DNA from: Blepharisma japonicum
Lineage: Eukaryota; Ciliophora; Heterotrichea; Heterotrichida; Blepharismidae
Assembly: GCA_949751835.1 (NCBI GenBank)
Contig: CATKHK010000095.1
Span: 62,001 to 126,000 of the forward strand
Length of the DNA: 64,000 nucleotides
Direction: 5' to 3'
The notes beneath the pieces are model-generated. The model was given only the letters and a program-made list of their open reading frames with translations, was not told the DNA's origin and searched no databases. Below, one piece after another: positions 51,114 to 63,319 of this stretch (positions are counted from its first letter, which is position 1; each line of letters opens with the position of its first letter). Made by a program: the position numbers and the translations under genes.

Positions 51114-51641
51114 TTTATTATTAAGAGTCAAATTTTACACGAAAATGGTGGAATTAACAAGGAATAAAGAGTTAATATAATTAATGGGAAACTTTGCTCT
51201 AATCATTCAAATTTCTGGTAGGAGATTTTATATTATGACATTTCTTCATCCTAATATCAACAAAATTCAAAATTAAGTGCTAAAACATCAAAAAATTCTA
51301 ATCTAATTTCATTTAGCTCAATTTTCAAACCTTTGTCAGATTAAAAAATCAAATATTCAGATTTCAAATTTGGATGTGCAATAGATTTTTTACCATTGTA
51401 TCTAATGAGATAAATCACTTTGATATAAAAGAAATAATCAAAAAAAATGAATCGTATGGAACTATTTTTCCCAACCCTGTAAGTCAAAATTACCTATTGT
51501 ACATCCAGATTCCTTATCTCAAAAGATGTGACTTGCTAGAGAATTTAAGAAGAATCAACATATAGTGAAATAGAATGATAAATCAAATAATAGATCATAT
51601 AGATATATTAAAATGATAGCTAATATAAAGTCAAATAAAAG
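51114..51641. other. AT-rich intergenic spacer
   Basis: About 530 nt between two minus-strand genes; contains the promoter of the 262-aa gene. One small open frame at 51374-51565 on the plus strand lacks clear coding features. Confidence 0.35.
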
Positions 51642-52820
51642 TTATTCCTCTTTAATTGTATCTATTATAGCTGCACAGTAGTTATATTTTCCTGTCATGT
51701 ATTGAACATAGCCTGGGAAAAAACTTGGATTCGTGATTTCTGTCTTTTCCGGATATTCCATCTGGACGCTATAATAATTTTTTGTAAAAGGGCCTCCATA
51801 ATACATAACCCTTGATTCCTTAAAAAGCACTGAAAAATAATCCATCCCGCAGCATATTTGCTGCACCTCTAACTCTGCTGGGACATCAAATTTCTTAGGA
51901 TATCTTCATATCTTAAGCCCTGCTACATAGATATGCCCAATATTGCTTTTTATCATCATAGTATTTGTCCCTAAACATATTTCTTTAATTACATTCAGCT
52001 CACTTATTTTAAGCAGGGTTGGGGTGTTAGCACTAACTGTTTCAAAAAATTCGTTCTCATCTCCTACCCCAATTTCATAATCCTCGTTATTTCCCCACAC
52101 ATAGAGTTTACCTGAAGATGTTAACGCAGCACTTGAATTTTCTCCAGCAGCAATTTTAATGACTTTATCACCCTCTAGTTTTTCAAAAAAAGGAATTTTT
52201 CGAGGAACTTCTAAATGGCTGTCAAATTCATTTTCACCAAGAGCTCCGACTTCATTGTTTCCTCATGCATAAATGCTACCTTCGTCAGTTAAAGCTAAAC
52301 AATGGCGATTTCCAGAAGCAATTTCTATTATGTGATCCTGGATTGTCTCGATTTTTTTTGGCAGCTCAGCTTTATTTTCTGAAAAATATCCTAAAGTATT
52401 GCGTGAGCGCCATTTAAAGATCTTGCGTAATGGATTTTGAGAGCTCGCGAAGCCCCATGAGTAGACTTCTCCTGATTCTGAGAGGGCGATGGTGTGGTAT
52501 TCCCCACACTCAAGCTGCTTCATTGGTGGAATAGAGTGAACCTTCATTGGACCTAAGGTATATTTAGATGTGTGACCTAGCTGGAGATAATCGTTGTTTC
52601 CAAATGTGTAAACCTCGCCTGAGCTTGTAATAAACCCACAATGAGATGGGCCAGTTGAGACGCTAACTACATTTTCATTGAAATTTTGGTTATCGCCTGT
52701 CTTTTCTATTTCTTTTGGGGTAAATAATTTTGTCCCTGGAGGCTTATTATGACCAAGGTATTTCCCTTCTCCCCAAACATAAAGAGAACCAAAATTCCTT
52801 AGAAACTTTGAAATTTTCAT
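51642..52820 (-). CDS. RCC1-repeat protein
   Basis: 392 aa; two TGA as Trp ('SIYAWGNNEVGALG', 'GLKIWRYPKK'). About six RCC1 blades are visible: 'GSLYVWGEGKYLGH', 'GEVYTFGNNDYLQLGH', 'GEVYSWGFAS', 'GSIYAWGNNEVGALG', 'GKLYVWGNNEDYEIG' and 'GHIYVAGLKI'. The RCC1 fold is a seven-bladed propeller found in Ran exchange factors and many unrelated adaptors. There are no other domains, so the role cannot be assigned. Confidence 0.88.
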
Positions 52821-52946
52821 TTATCTATAAAGTTTAAAAGCATGTTTTGTAAAGAAATATTAAATATCTTGAAAACTTCAAATTTATTATTATTTTACTA
52901 ACAGCATTTATCTAACAAATGAAAATTTATGTGCTTATTTCAGAAA

Positions 52947-55364
52947 TTACTTAAATTTGGTATAAGTTTCCATTATAATTGAAATTGTTTCTAGCATGTT
53001 TTCCATAAATATTCTATGCTATGTTCTTTTTACTATGTCACAAATATTATCATTCAAAATACCTTCAACTCTGAACGCCTTTTGGACTGGCTCTGAATTC
53101 AAGAGAGTTTTGAATTCATTTTCTTCGTTTTCATTTAAAGGTTTTATTAGGCAAAAAGATAATTGAACAATTATTTGTTTCACCTCAGGTAGAAAATTAG
53201 TATGCACATTTTTTAAAGTTCCATTAAAAAGTCTAGTCATATGAGATGCTAGGAATTGTCTTAAAATAGAGTTTTGTTCTCCATGGCTGAAAGTTACCTT
53301 ATAAAGGAATGAATTGTAAAACTCTTCTAAATATAAAATTTGATTCTTCTGATTCTCAAAGTATTCTATTCAATACTGATCATCAATATATTCATTTGAA
53401 TTTGATAGCATGCTTTCAACTATTAATGGAATTTTTTCTTTCAAATTTTTATTGTTACATGCTTTAAATCCACTTATGCTAAATTCATTTGGCTTATTTA
53501 AAGGACTGACTTCTTTAGACTCTTCAAAATGTTGATTTTGAATGGGTTCTATTGATAGATAATTCTCACTTTCTTCAATTTCTGGCTTTTTATCAATAAG
53601 TATTCTTAGATATTTTATGAAAATGTCTTCCAATGAAGTTTTAATAAGACTGAGAAAATACTTTGCGATTTTTTCTCTGTTTTTGCTGTCTTCATAAGAG
53701 ATTTTTTCGATCTCAAAATCTTTAAGATTATTATGTATGTCCAAATAAAAAGCAAGCAAACGGCTTGTGTTTTTAGTTTTTATAATCTCAATGTAATTAG
53801 TGAAAAATTCTTCAAACCATTCAACTTCTTCAAAATTAAATTGATTCAAGTTTTCAGATTCCAAACTTAGGATTCTATCGCATAAATATAATAATTTCGA
53901 AACTGAAAAGTTCAGTTTAGCTTGATCCAGATAAACAGCGCGTATATTAATATTTTCATATATTTCTTTAATAATTTTCTTTTTATTTTCTTTTCATTCA
54001 GGAAGAAGATTTGCATTCAAAATAGCTGTAAATTCAGCCTTAATATTCGGGATAAATGAAAAAAATGCACTGAAAAAATTTAATACTTCATTTTCGGACC
54101 AATCAACTATATTTGTGTATTGGCAAATAAAAGAGATTAAATAATCTACAATATATCTTTTTTGAGCTCAATCTTTATAATAATACAGCGCAAACCTTTG
54201 AATATATCTTTGAACACTCATTAAGGGTTTGGGATTTATTTGAGAAATAATTTTGAAATAAGAATGAACAAAACTGGGTGAAAAGTATGTACTGGTTAAT
54301 TGAAAGTCAACTAAATTTTCAATTTCGTATTGAAATGCACTAAAAAATTGAGGTTCTTCAATGTATCGGTCTAAAGAAAGACTATTGAAAGCATCAAATG
54401 CATTTTCCCTATTTATATCTGATATGTAAATGTTTAATGCTTCCAATGTTCATTCAATCATACGTCTGGCTTTATTAGTAGGAGAATGGTGAAAATCATC
54501 TAAAAAGTATCTGAAAAACTCAATTATATTTTGCTCTTTACTAAGAATAAAATTTAATACAGCATCTTTTGACGAAATATATAAAGGATCAATGCGATTG
54601 CATATCAGCCGTATTGTGTTTATGTCCATTTCATGATATTGAATGACAAAAAGTGCATTAAAAAATGTATTTCATGAAGTTGAATCGATATTTTCTAATA
54701 GCTTTTGAATTTTATCATTTCTTGAAAATATGGCCTTAATAGGAAATATCTTAAAAATATCAGCTGTAAACATGAAAAACATATCTATGAAGCTTAAGTC
54801 TGCATCAGCATAATTCATTAGTATTTCTGCTACTTCGAAAAATCTTTTTTGATGAATTTCTACAAGATTTCTTAATTCTATCTGAGAAAATTTGGTTATC
54901 AAAGAGAAATAGGCTACAAAGCTGCCGATAGTTTCTGTGCCAAGTGTTGCTTCATTTATAGGATCAGCTCTATTCACTATTAATGAAAACACTTCACTTG
55001 ACTTCAAATGATTCATAACTTTATTCAACACACCATCAGGCAGATTGGTTAAAGATCGAATCATTAAGCTTATAATGAACTCTTTATATTCAGAGTCTAT
55101 AAGTTCGTATGCATAATCGCCATCAAAAATAAGTTCATTGGGGCTGAATTTGGTATAAGCCAAACAATTAATAAGCCTCAGTACTTTTGAAATTTCTTCA
55201 CCATTTTCATTGAAGTTTAAGCTGTTTATGGCTTCTAATGTGAATTCAAATTTTGCTAATTCTGAGAGATCTTGAGAATTTTGTGCTTGATACCAATCCT
55301 TAAGCAATTGACAGTTGCGGATCAAAAAATATTTTAGTGCTCTATTTTGATGGTCTGTATCCAT
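52947..55364 (-). CDS. Large all-helical protein, possibly karyopherin-like; one 15-nt intron
   Basis: Exons complement(53034..55364) and complement(52947..53018), 800 aa; five TGA as Trp ('DSTSWNTFF', 'MIEWTLEAL', 'YKDWAQKRY', 'LLPEWKENK', 'DDQYWIEYF'). The start is the ATG of MDTDHQNRALKYFLIRN. The whole protein looks like amphipathic helices of 15-25 residues with no membrane segment, as in exportin/importin-type HEAT solenoids. The N-terminal helices ('ALKYFLIRNCQLLKDWYQAQ') are where karyopherins would bind Ran, but I cannot confirm the family. Confidence 0.7.
53019..53033 (-). other. 15-nt intron
   Basis: GTAAAAAGAACATAG on the minus strand, 15 nt. Removing it replaces 'VKRT-stop' by 'HRIFMENMLETISIIMETYT', ending in TAA. 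Confidence 0.75.
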
Positions 55365-55626
55365 ATTGTAATTATAATTAAAGGGGCTAATCAAAATTAT
55401 TTTAGCTTAAATAATAAACTCTTTTTATTTTTGGGATGATAATTATTCTAAAATAAGTTACCTAAAAAATACAAAAAACAATTCATTATATGAAAATATT
55501 AAAATAGCTTCACTTCTTTTTAACATTAAGCCAAATCATCAATTGCTAATTTTAAAATTTAAATACAGATGATTATTGAAAAATTTTAATCTTTTCAACT
55601 TTACTTGTGGGAAAAAAATTTACAAA

Positions 55627-56859
55627 ATGGAAGCTTGGAAACTAATTGCAAAGAAAATTGAGCCTTTTCAGTACACAGTATGAACTGAGTTCACACCTCT
55701 TGCCATAAAATACAACGCAGTTAATTTAGGACAAGGCTTCCCTGCTTTCAAATGTCCTGACTTCGCAAAACAAGCTCTAATAGATGCAACAAATTCTGAC
55801 GAAAATCAATACTCAAGATCGCAAGGCTATCTTCCTCTGTGCCAAGAACTAGCTAGAGTTTATAGCCGGAAATATAATAGAGAAATTAATCCTCTGACAG
55901 AAGTAGCTGTCACAATTGGTGCATCCGAAGGGATTATGTGTGCTCTCTTAGGCATGGTTGATCCTGGAGATGAAGTCGTTATGATAGAGCCTTGCTTTGA
56001 CCTTTATATACCCCAAACATCAATTTTCGGTGGAATACCAGTTGGTGTGCCTTTAACCCCACCAACCCCTGGAAAAAATCAATGGACTTTAGATTTTGAC
56101 AGACTTGAAGCAGCTTTTAACGAAAGGACTCGGGTTTTCATGATAAATACACCTCACAACCCTATTGGAAAGGTTTTCACAAGACAAGAAATCGAAAAAA
56201 TTGTGGAGATTTTGGAAAAGTGGCCAAATGTTTGCATAATTTCTGATGAAGTTTATGAATACATCACATATGATGGTAGAGAACATATAAGTATAGCCAA
56301 CTTTGGAAACCTCTGGGATAGGACTGTTGTTTTTGGAAGTGCTGGGAAAATCTTTTCAGTGACTGGGTGGAAGACAGGATGGGCTATAGGTGGAGCCAGT
56401 GCTATCAAAAAAATCACGACAGCTCACATGTGGAATACATATTGCTCGAATACAGTCGTCCAAGGTGCTATTGCAAGAATGCTAAGAGTTGCTGATGAGC
56501 CTTATATAGGCTGTTCGAACTATTATGAGTGGATTAAAAATGAATATGCAAGAAAAAGAGAAATAGTTTACAACCTGCTGAGAAATGCTACAAAAATAGG
56601 AGTTGATCCTATTATTCCTGAAGGCGGCTATTTTTTGTGTGCTAGAGTCAACCCTGCATTAATTGAGCCAAGCTACCTTGAAAACGCAACCAGTGACTTC
56701 GCATTTTGTAGATGGATGACTGAAAAACTGGGTGTTTGTGCTATTCCTTGCTCAGCATTTTATTTAGAGAATCACAAGCAAGACGGAGAAAATCTTGTTC
56801 GGTTCGCTCTTTGCAAAGATTATAAAGATTACGAAGCTGCAGAAAAGTTGCTAAGTTAG
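55627..56859 (+). CDS. Kynurenine aminotransferase / cysteine-S-conjugate beta-lyase-type PLP enzyme
   Basis: 410 aa; the start lies upstream of one TGA read as Trp ('FQYTVWTEFTPLA'). Motifs: 'NLGQGFPAFKCP', 'YSRSQGYLPLCQELA', 'TIGASEGIMCALL', 'NTPHNPIGKVF', 'ISDEVYEYITYDG' and the PLP lysine in 'FGSAGKIFSVTGWKTGW'. The full pattern fits class I aminotransferases of the KYAT1/KYAT3 group, which convert kynurenine to kynurenic acid and use glutamine or cysteine conjugates. No presequence is evident. Length matches the family. Confidence 0.9.
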
Positions 56860-57145
56860 AGCTAATAATATAATACTCATTGCTAAGTATTTTATATATC
56901 ATTTTACAAGAACATTTAATTAAATTTGTAAGCTGAGATCTTCATTATTAAATTATTCACTAAATCCATATAAATAAGAAAAACGATAGCATCCCTTTTA
57001 TTAACTACAAAATATTGCGGAGGGATCAAAGATTCTTATCACTCATTAGTCACCAGCGAATATAACTGAGAGCGCTATAATATCTATGTATAATTTAAAT
57101 CTAAGAATTAGCATCTATTATATTTTTTTGTGAAACGATTGTGAT

Positions 57146-60100
57146 TTAATTTGACATCATATCAGAAGATTCATAAGAATTTTCTCCTGGAAACACTATA
57201 TCAGAAAACAGCGGAGTCACACTCGAGCTGCTTGTCCTCTCTTTTCTATTTTTCACCCAATTTCTCCAGCTGCGGAACACAGTTCTCGCATAAAGCATAG
57301 CAAAGAAGAAATTCACCTTGCTACCCTTGGTTTCTGGTTCTATACTTTGTGATTGAAACTGGACTTTTTCTTTTGCTCTAAGCCTGCTGAGCTTCTTCAG
57401 CGTCGCATTCTCTTCTCTTTTCATCAATTTCTTAGAATTTCCTGTCAAATTTCTGACAAGTAGTCTTTCGTGCTTCCTTTTCATAACTGCAAAAAGCATA
57501 TCATTATAATAAAGATAGCCATCCTTGTCTATTTCTAGTCCCATGATTGACAAAATCTTTATCGCCCTTTCGTGCCCTACCTCTGGAGCTATTCCAAGCC
57601 CTTGGCCTAAATCATACATAAAATTTGTCAGATTTTTATAGTGGATTCTTTTTCCTCTGCTCTCTTTTGTGAAGTTTGCCCAGCATTTTTTGAATTTTTT
57701 TACGTCACTGTTGAAGATGTTGATGACGCTCTCAGGATTGTTTTCGTAGTCTTCGTAGTTTTGGAGGATCACCATGACGAATAAGTTTAGCATGACAAAG
57801 GTAGTTGAGGAAATAAAAGAGATAAAGAATATGTAAGGCACAGCTTTTCCAGTCTGGTGAACGCAATCGTACATGATAGTAGGCCAGTCCTCTCCGGTAG
57901 AGCACCTAAACAAAGTAACCATTGCTTTATGGAAATTCTTGAAATTTGTGTAGTCGTCGATAATATTTCCACTGTCAACAGAGTGAAATAGATATACACC
58001 AAGGATTGAGTAAACGGAGTAAATTAGTATCAAAATACCTGAAACATTCAAGATAGCTGGCAATGAATAGGAAATAATTGTCAATAAATCTCTTAGAGAT
58101 TTCAAAAATTTAAAAAGTCTTAATAATCGGGAAACTCTAAAAACTCGAACAACTCTGATTAGTTGAGGACCAAGTTTCATGTAGGCATTATCTGACTTGA
58201 GAATATATGTAGAGATCAAATCAAACGCTGAAGCTGCTGCCACTATAAAATCAAATTTGTTTCATGTATCATGAAAATATGCTTTCGGCCCATATGCTGC
58301 TAATTTAATAATAGCTTCTGCGATAAAAATAAGTGCAAAAATCGAGTTTATATAATCAAGAACAGCTGTATATTCAGACGGAGCAGTATCATAGTACATT
58401 GCCATTTCAATCATGTTTAATAAAATACAAGCCATTATAAACAGTTCAAATCCCCAATGCTTGCTCAAAGTATACAGCTTCGATCTAATTCAATTTTCCG
58501 GCCTTTTAGATATATCAAGTGCTGGTTTAGACTGCACAATCAAAGATTGTAGCTCCACCCACACCATTTGCTCATTGGTCAAAATAAGTGCAGCAAGGGA
58601 GCTTTCGTTCCTTTTCGCTTCTGTGAATTTCTCAAAAATGACACCTGAAACCAAGTTTACGAAGAATATGGAAGAAATGAAGATATGAAACACAAAATAA
58701 TAAGCACTGCTAGGATTGTACTCTCTGATTGGCGATTTGCCTTCTGCTACAGCATCCACTCCCGCGTACATGTCATCAGGCCAATTTTCTTGTGAAGCCA
58801 TTATAAATAAGGCAACCATAGCTTCGATTACATTATCATAATTTATGTCATAGCTCACCCATGAGTGACCATATATCAAGCATTCTTTTTCTGTATGAAT
58901 ATTCGGATTATCACAGTTATAGAGTTTCCCTCCAAATAGAGACACACCTAATATTGCGAAAATTAGTCAGACTATAAGCATCACACAAGTGACGTTGAAG
59001 ACGGAAATCATGGACTCCAAAAGAGCAGTGATCACAATCTTCATAGAAATGTTGTGGGAAATAAATCGAAGCGGTCTTAAAGTTCTCAAAAGTCGAAGCG
59101 CTTTGATTGCGGAGAAGTTGAACCCAGAAAGCGACAAGTCAATTATTGAGACAATGACGATAAAAAAATCCAATTTATTCCAGGTTTCTCTGAGATAAGA
59201 GCCTTTTCCTAATATAAATCCCATTGAAATAGATTTTATCACATATTCAGATGTAAATATGACAGCAAAAACTATGTCAAAATAAGTAGAGACTTCTACC
59301 TCAATAGAGTCTGAAGGATCATCCAATAAATATGTGTCTCATATTAGTTTTATTGTACTTACAGCAATAATAAAGTATATACAGGTTTCAAATTTCTGGT
59401 TGTTTGAAACAATATAGCAGAATTTTCTGATAAAATTATTTTTTGAAAATATAAAATAGCTTCTCTCACTGTCAATTCCATCATACATCACTTTTGTTTT
59501 TCTTATTTCACTTTCCTTACGAAGGAGTTCAAGCGTTTTGCTGTCACCACTTTCGCTGACTTCCATCTCTTCAATCATTTTTAACCTCTCCTCTCTTTTT
59601 TTCTTGTGCCTTTCTCCTATCGATCCAAAAATGCTGTCTCTTCTATTAGAATTGCCATTTGAAGAAGTAGCATATGATGAGTCTTCATCTTTGTTACTAA
59701 ACATATCAAGAACCAAGGCCAGAAATAGATTCATAAGAATGTAGTTTCCTATAACTATTCAGAATACGCAAAATAATCCTGAGCTGTATCCTCTATCACT
59801 TCTCATTGTATTATACAGAATAATTTGCCAGTTTTCTTCAGTCAGCATTTGGAATGTGGTCAGAAAAGAATAATGAAAATTATCAAAATTATATCGGGGA
59901 TGGCCATCTGAAAAGTAAAAACGCCCTGAAAATAGCTGGATCCCAATAATGGCGAAAATCAACACAAATAGGAGTAAAAATAAGATAATATAAATAAGGC
60001 TTTTGAAGTTTTCTCTGAGTTTTCTCATAATATGATTCATTGAGTGCAAGTAGCGGAATAAACGGACAACTCGAATTACCCTGATAATCCTAAGCACCCT

Positions 60101-62875
60101 TAATGCTCGCAATGCAGTAATCGTTGAAAGAGTATCAACTGTAAAGACAATCTCAATCAGACTTATTAGAGTTATCACACCATCAAAAATATTCATTTTG
60201 TCTCTTATATAGCCAATTATTCCAAGCCCCAATATTTTGAAGCCCATTTCTATAATAAAGATGATTGTAAATGCATAATTAAAATCAGAAAGCAAATCTG
60301 AGGTTTCCGAATCAATTCCATAGTGATAAGCTGCCAAAATTGCTGTGTTAGTGAAGACGCATAAAATCAAAAAATAATTCACAATTTTAGATTGCACCAA
60401 ATCTCGAAATGGAGACTGAATTTTTTCTCATTTACCCCTCACCCCTTTATGCCATAGCTTGAAATTATTTTTTAAGTAGTCCTGATAATGTGCCACTCTG
60501 GCGGTTTCGCTTTCGAAAACATCACTCCCAGACCAGTCTCCAACTATATACATTGATTTCCTGTCTTGCTCGTTGATCTTTTTAACAAAATCATTTACAT
60601 GAATATTTACTTTAAAAAACGCAAAGCAAGGGTCTTTTTTTGTGGCTAAATAGCTAAACACCTCAAATTTAGTTTCAAATTGTTTGTATTTGTCTAAGTT
60701 TTCTTGGATCACGTAGTCTTCATTTTTTGTTAGAGTATCAAGGCCTGCCAAAAAATTGCTTGAGCCTCTATAAGTGAATTGATCAGCATTAATTGCATAG
60801 GAATCTTCTAATTTTCACTCTGGAATGACGTCATAATAAGAATTGGACGACATGTCAAAATGTTCTTCGATGTGAGCTTTAATTTTTATCATTCGGTGTT
60901 TGATTTCACGAGTAAGAAATCGTTGAGTGCTGGAAGCTGTCCTGCTGCAGTTAGATCTAAATTCAGTTCCATAGGACTTAATCCTTTTAGTCAGCTTCCC
61001 TCAATTGTCTTTGGACAGGCTGATGCGTGATTCTTCAAGTTTGGCATCAGGAATTATGTACTTATCGCGGCCTTTTAGAGAAGTATCATCTTCTAAGAAA
61101 TTTGGGACTTCTTTCAATATTGCAGCGCCCATATTTTCATATTTAAATTTGAGTTTTGTGTTTACCAGGGTTGAATCAGGCCGCTGTGTTGTTGCAGCTG
61201 GATCTATCGAAGAACTTTTATCAAGTTCTTCATTTCTCCCATCTTCGATGAGTGAATCAATTGACTCATCTCGAAAATGAACCAGCGGCATCACAGCCGC
61301 CTGTCTTTTTATGTTTTCAAGTTTCAATAGCTTTTTGGAATTGCCTATATATTTAATCGGACTTATCTCTATCCCTTCTTCGTTTATCATAAGTGTATCT
61401 CTATTGACTATAGGAACGGCTGTGCTTTCTTGATTATCGATCTGATTTGTTTTTATATCTCCTTCGTCGTAAAGATCTTCTAATATGGAGGACTGAAAAG
61501 ACTCTTCCAGAGACTCTTCTTTAATTGAGTTTATCTTATTTTTCCTCACATTGTCCATTTCTTTTCTAAAATTTGAGTATAAGATGACTCCTGTTAAATT
61601 CAAAATCAGATAAGTCCCGACAAAAATCATAGGGACGAAGAAAATGATCACGAGCTGGCTTAATGCTTTTTCTGCAATAATCATGTTGTGAGCCCAGCCT
61701 TCTTCTGTGAGACATTGGAAGACAGCTAAAAGAGCAAAAAAAATGTTATCAAAATTGTACATACCATAAAAAGGGTTGCTCAAGCCTTGTGAGCACTGGT
61801 ATCCATCTGGGCAGGACATATCGCCACAAACGCTTTCACCTTCAATTGAGGTTCCTATATCAATGTTCAAACAATGATATTTAAATAGTCCCATAAACAA
61901 TTGCAACCCGGCTATAGAAAAGATAAAAATAAAGAAAAATAAAATCAAAAAAGCATTTAAAAGAGGCCATGTCGAGCTTATCAGGGACGTAAAAATCACT
62001 TTTAAACCTTCAATTGAAGAAATGCTTCTCAGTGGCCTGAGGACTCTAAACACTCTTAATGCTGATAAATTCACTGAATTTTGGCCTATTTGTATAAGTC
62101 ATGCAGTTGCCACAATCACAAAATCAAGAATATTTCAGACATCTCTGAAATACGCATTTCTCGAAAAAATTACTCCAAATGCTATTAATTTTATGCCACA
62201 TTCAGCTGTATATACATATAGGAAAAATAAATCGAGGTTTGCCAAAGCACCAGTATAATTCGAATTCGGATCTTCGATTGCCAAAACGACGGCATTAAAT
62301 AAAATAATAATTACAATGAAAGCCTCAAAAACCGGGCTTAATACAATAACTCTAGCAATAACTGACACTCCATGGATGATTCTTAATGCCGCCTTCCTCA
62401 TATGAAAGAAAATATTTCCATCAGGCATATCATCGATTGTTTCAAAATATGTCATTTCTCTCACTTTAATAAAATTTTTCAAAAGATCATGATCTTTGAT
62501 AGCTTTTTCAAAATTCGAAGTCCCAATACGCTTCACCACATCAAAAGACTGCACTAAAGTGTAGCTCCTAAGGAATTTTTTGTCTTTCGAGTCCTCTTGA
62601 AAAACTGAGAGTCTATTGAGGTCGACTGAATTTTCTTCTTGCTTGATAGAAAGCTGGGTTGAATCAAGATAAAATTGGTCTTGGATGAATGAGGCAGAAG
62701 GACTAAGATTCAAAAAATCTGGATTGGGCTTAACATTCAATAAACTTTTATTGGCTGGCTCAATTTGTGCACTGAAATTTTCAGTTTCGATTAATTGGGA
62801 AGAATACGAGCGAGGCTTTGGGGTTGGGGCTTTTATTGACTCAAATTTGTAATCGAGTAGGCTGTCACGTTTCAT
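57146..62875 (-). CDS. Four-domain voltage-gated Ca2+ channel alpha subunit
   Basis: 1909 aa, intronless, with ten or more TGA as Trp. Four six-helix domains are at about residues 190-430, 825-1040, 1155-1465 and 1470-1720. S4 voltage sensors: 'ALRVFRVLRPLR', 'ALRALRVLRIIRVIRVVRLF', 'ALRLLRTLRPLR' and 'LIRVVRVFRVSRLLRLFK'. Pore loops are 'LTEEGW', 'LTEENW', 'ASQENW' and 'STGEDW', giving an E-E-E-E filter as in Cav channels. The C-terminus has an EF-hand-like segment ('IDKDGYLYYNDM') and a basic helix. In ciliates such channels reside in ciliary membrane and drive the Ca2+ action potential behind ciliary reversal or contraction. The N-terminal ~150 residues are disordered. Confidence 0.93.
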
Positions 62876-63319
62876 TTTGACTAATGATTATGTGAGATTA
62901 ATTATATATTACTATTCATATTATCATGCAAAAACAGCAGAATTCAATGCAAGAAAGATGAGCAAGTGCTCTTTTGTGATTAAAAAATGAAAAAGTGTAT
63001 CATTTGCTTTTAGCAAAAATAAGATTAATATTTTTTATTAAAACAAGTTAATAAAACTTTACTGGAGCTTTTTGTTTCCAGTATGATAAAAAATGACTAT
63101 TTAAAAGCCTATCCTTTTAAGAAAGGTGCATAGCTTTTTTAATAATGACTTTCAACTGAGCATTTTCAAAAATCAGTTTAATATTTCGATCATAAATGGA
63201 AATGCTCAGGCTGAATATCCTACAATTTTTTATTAAGATTAATGCCTATTTCTTATTCCATCATTTTTGGCAAGAATAAATATTTTTTATGATGAGGGTC
63301 TTAATAAATAATTAAGATC
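62876..63319. promoter_or_regulatory. Divergent intergenic region
   Basis: About 440 nt between the channel start codon and the next plus-strand gene. AT-rich; no motif recognised. Confidence 0.4.
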
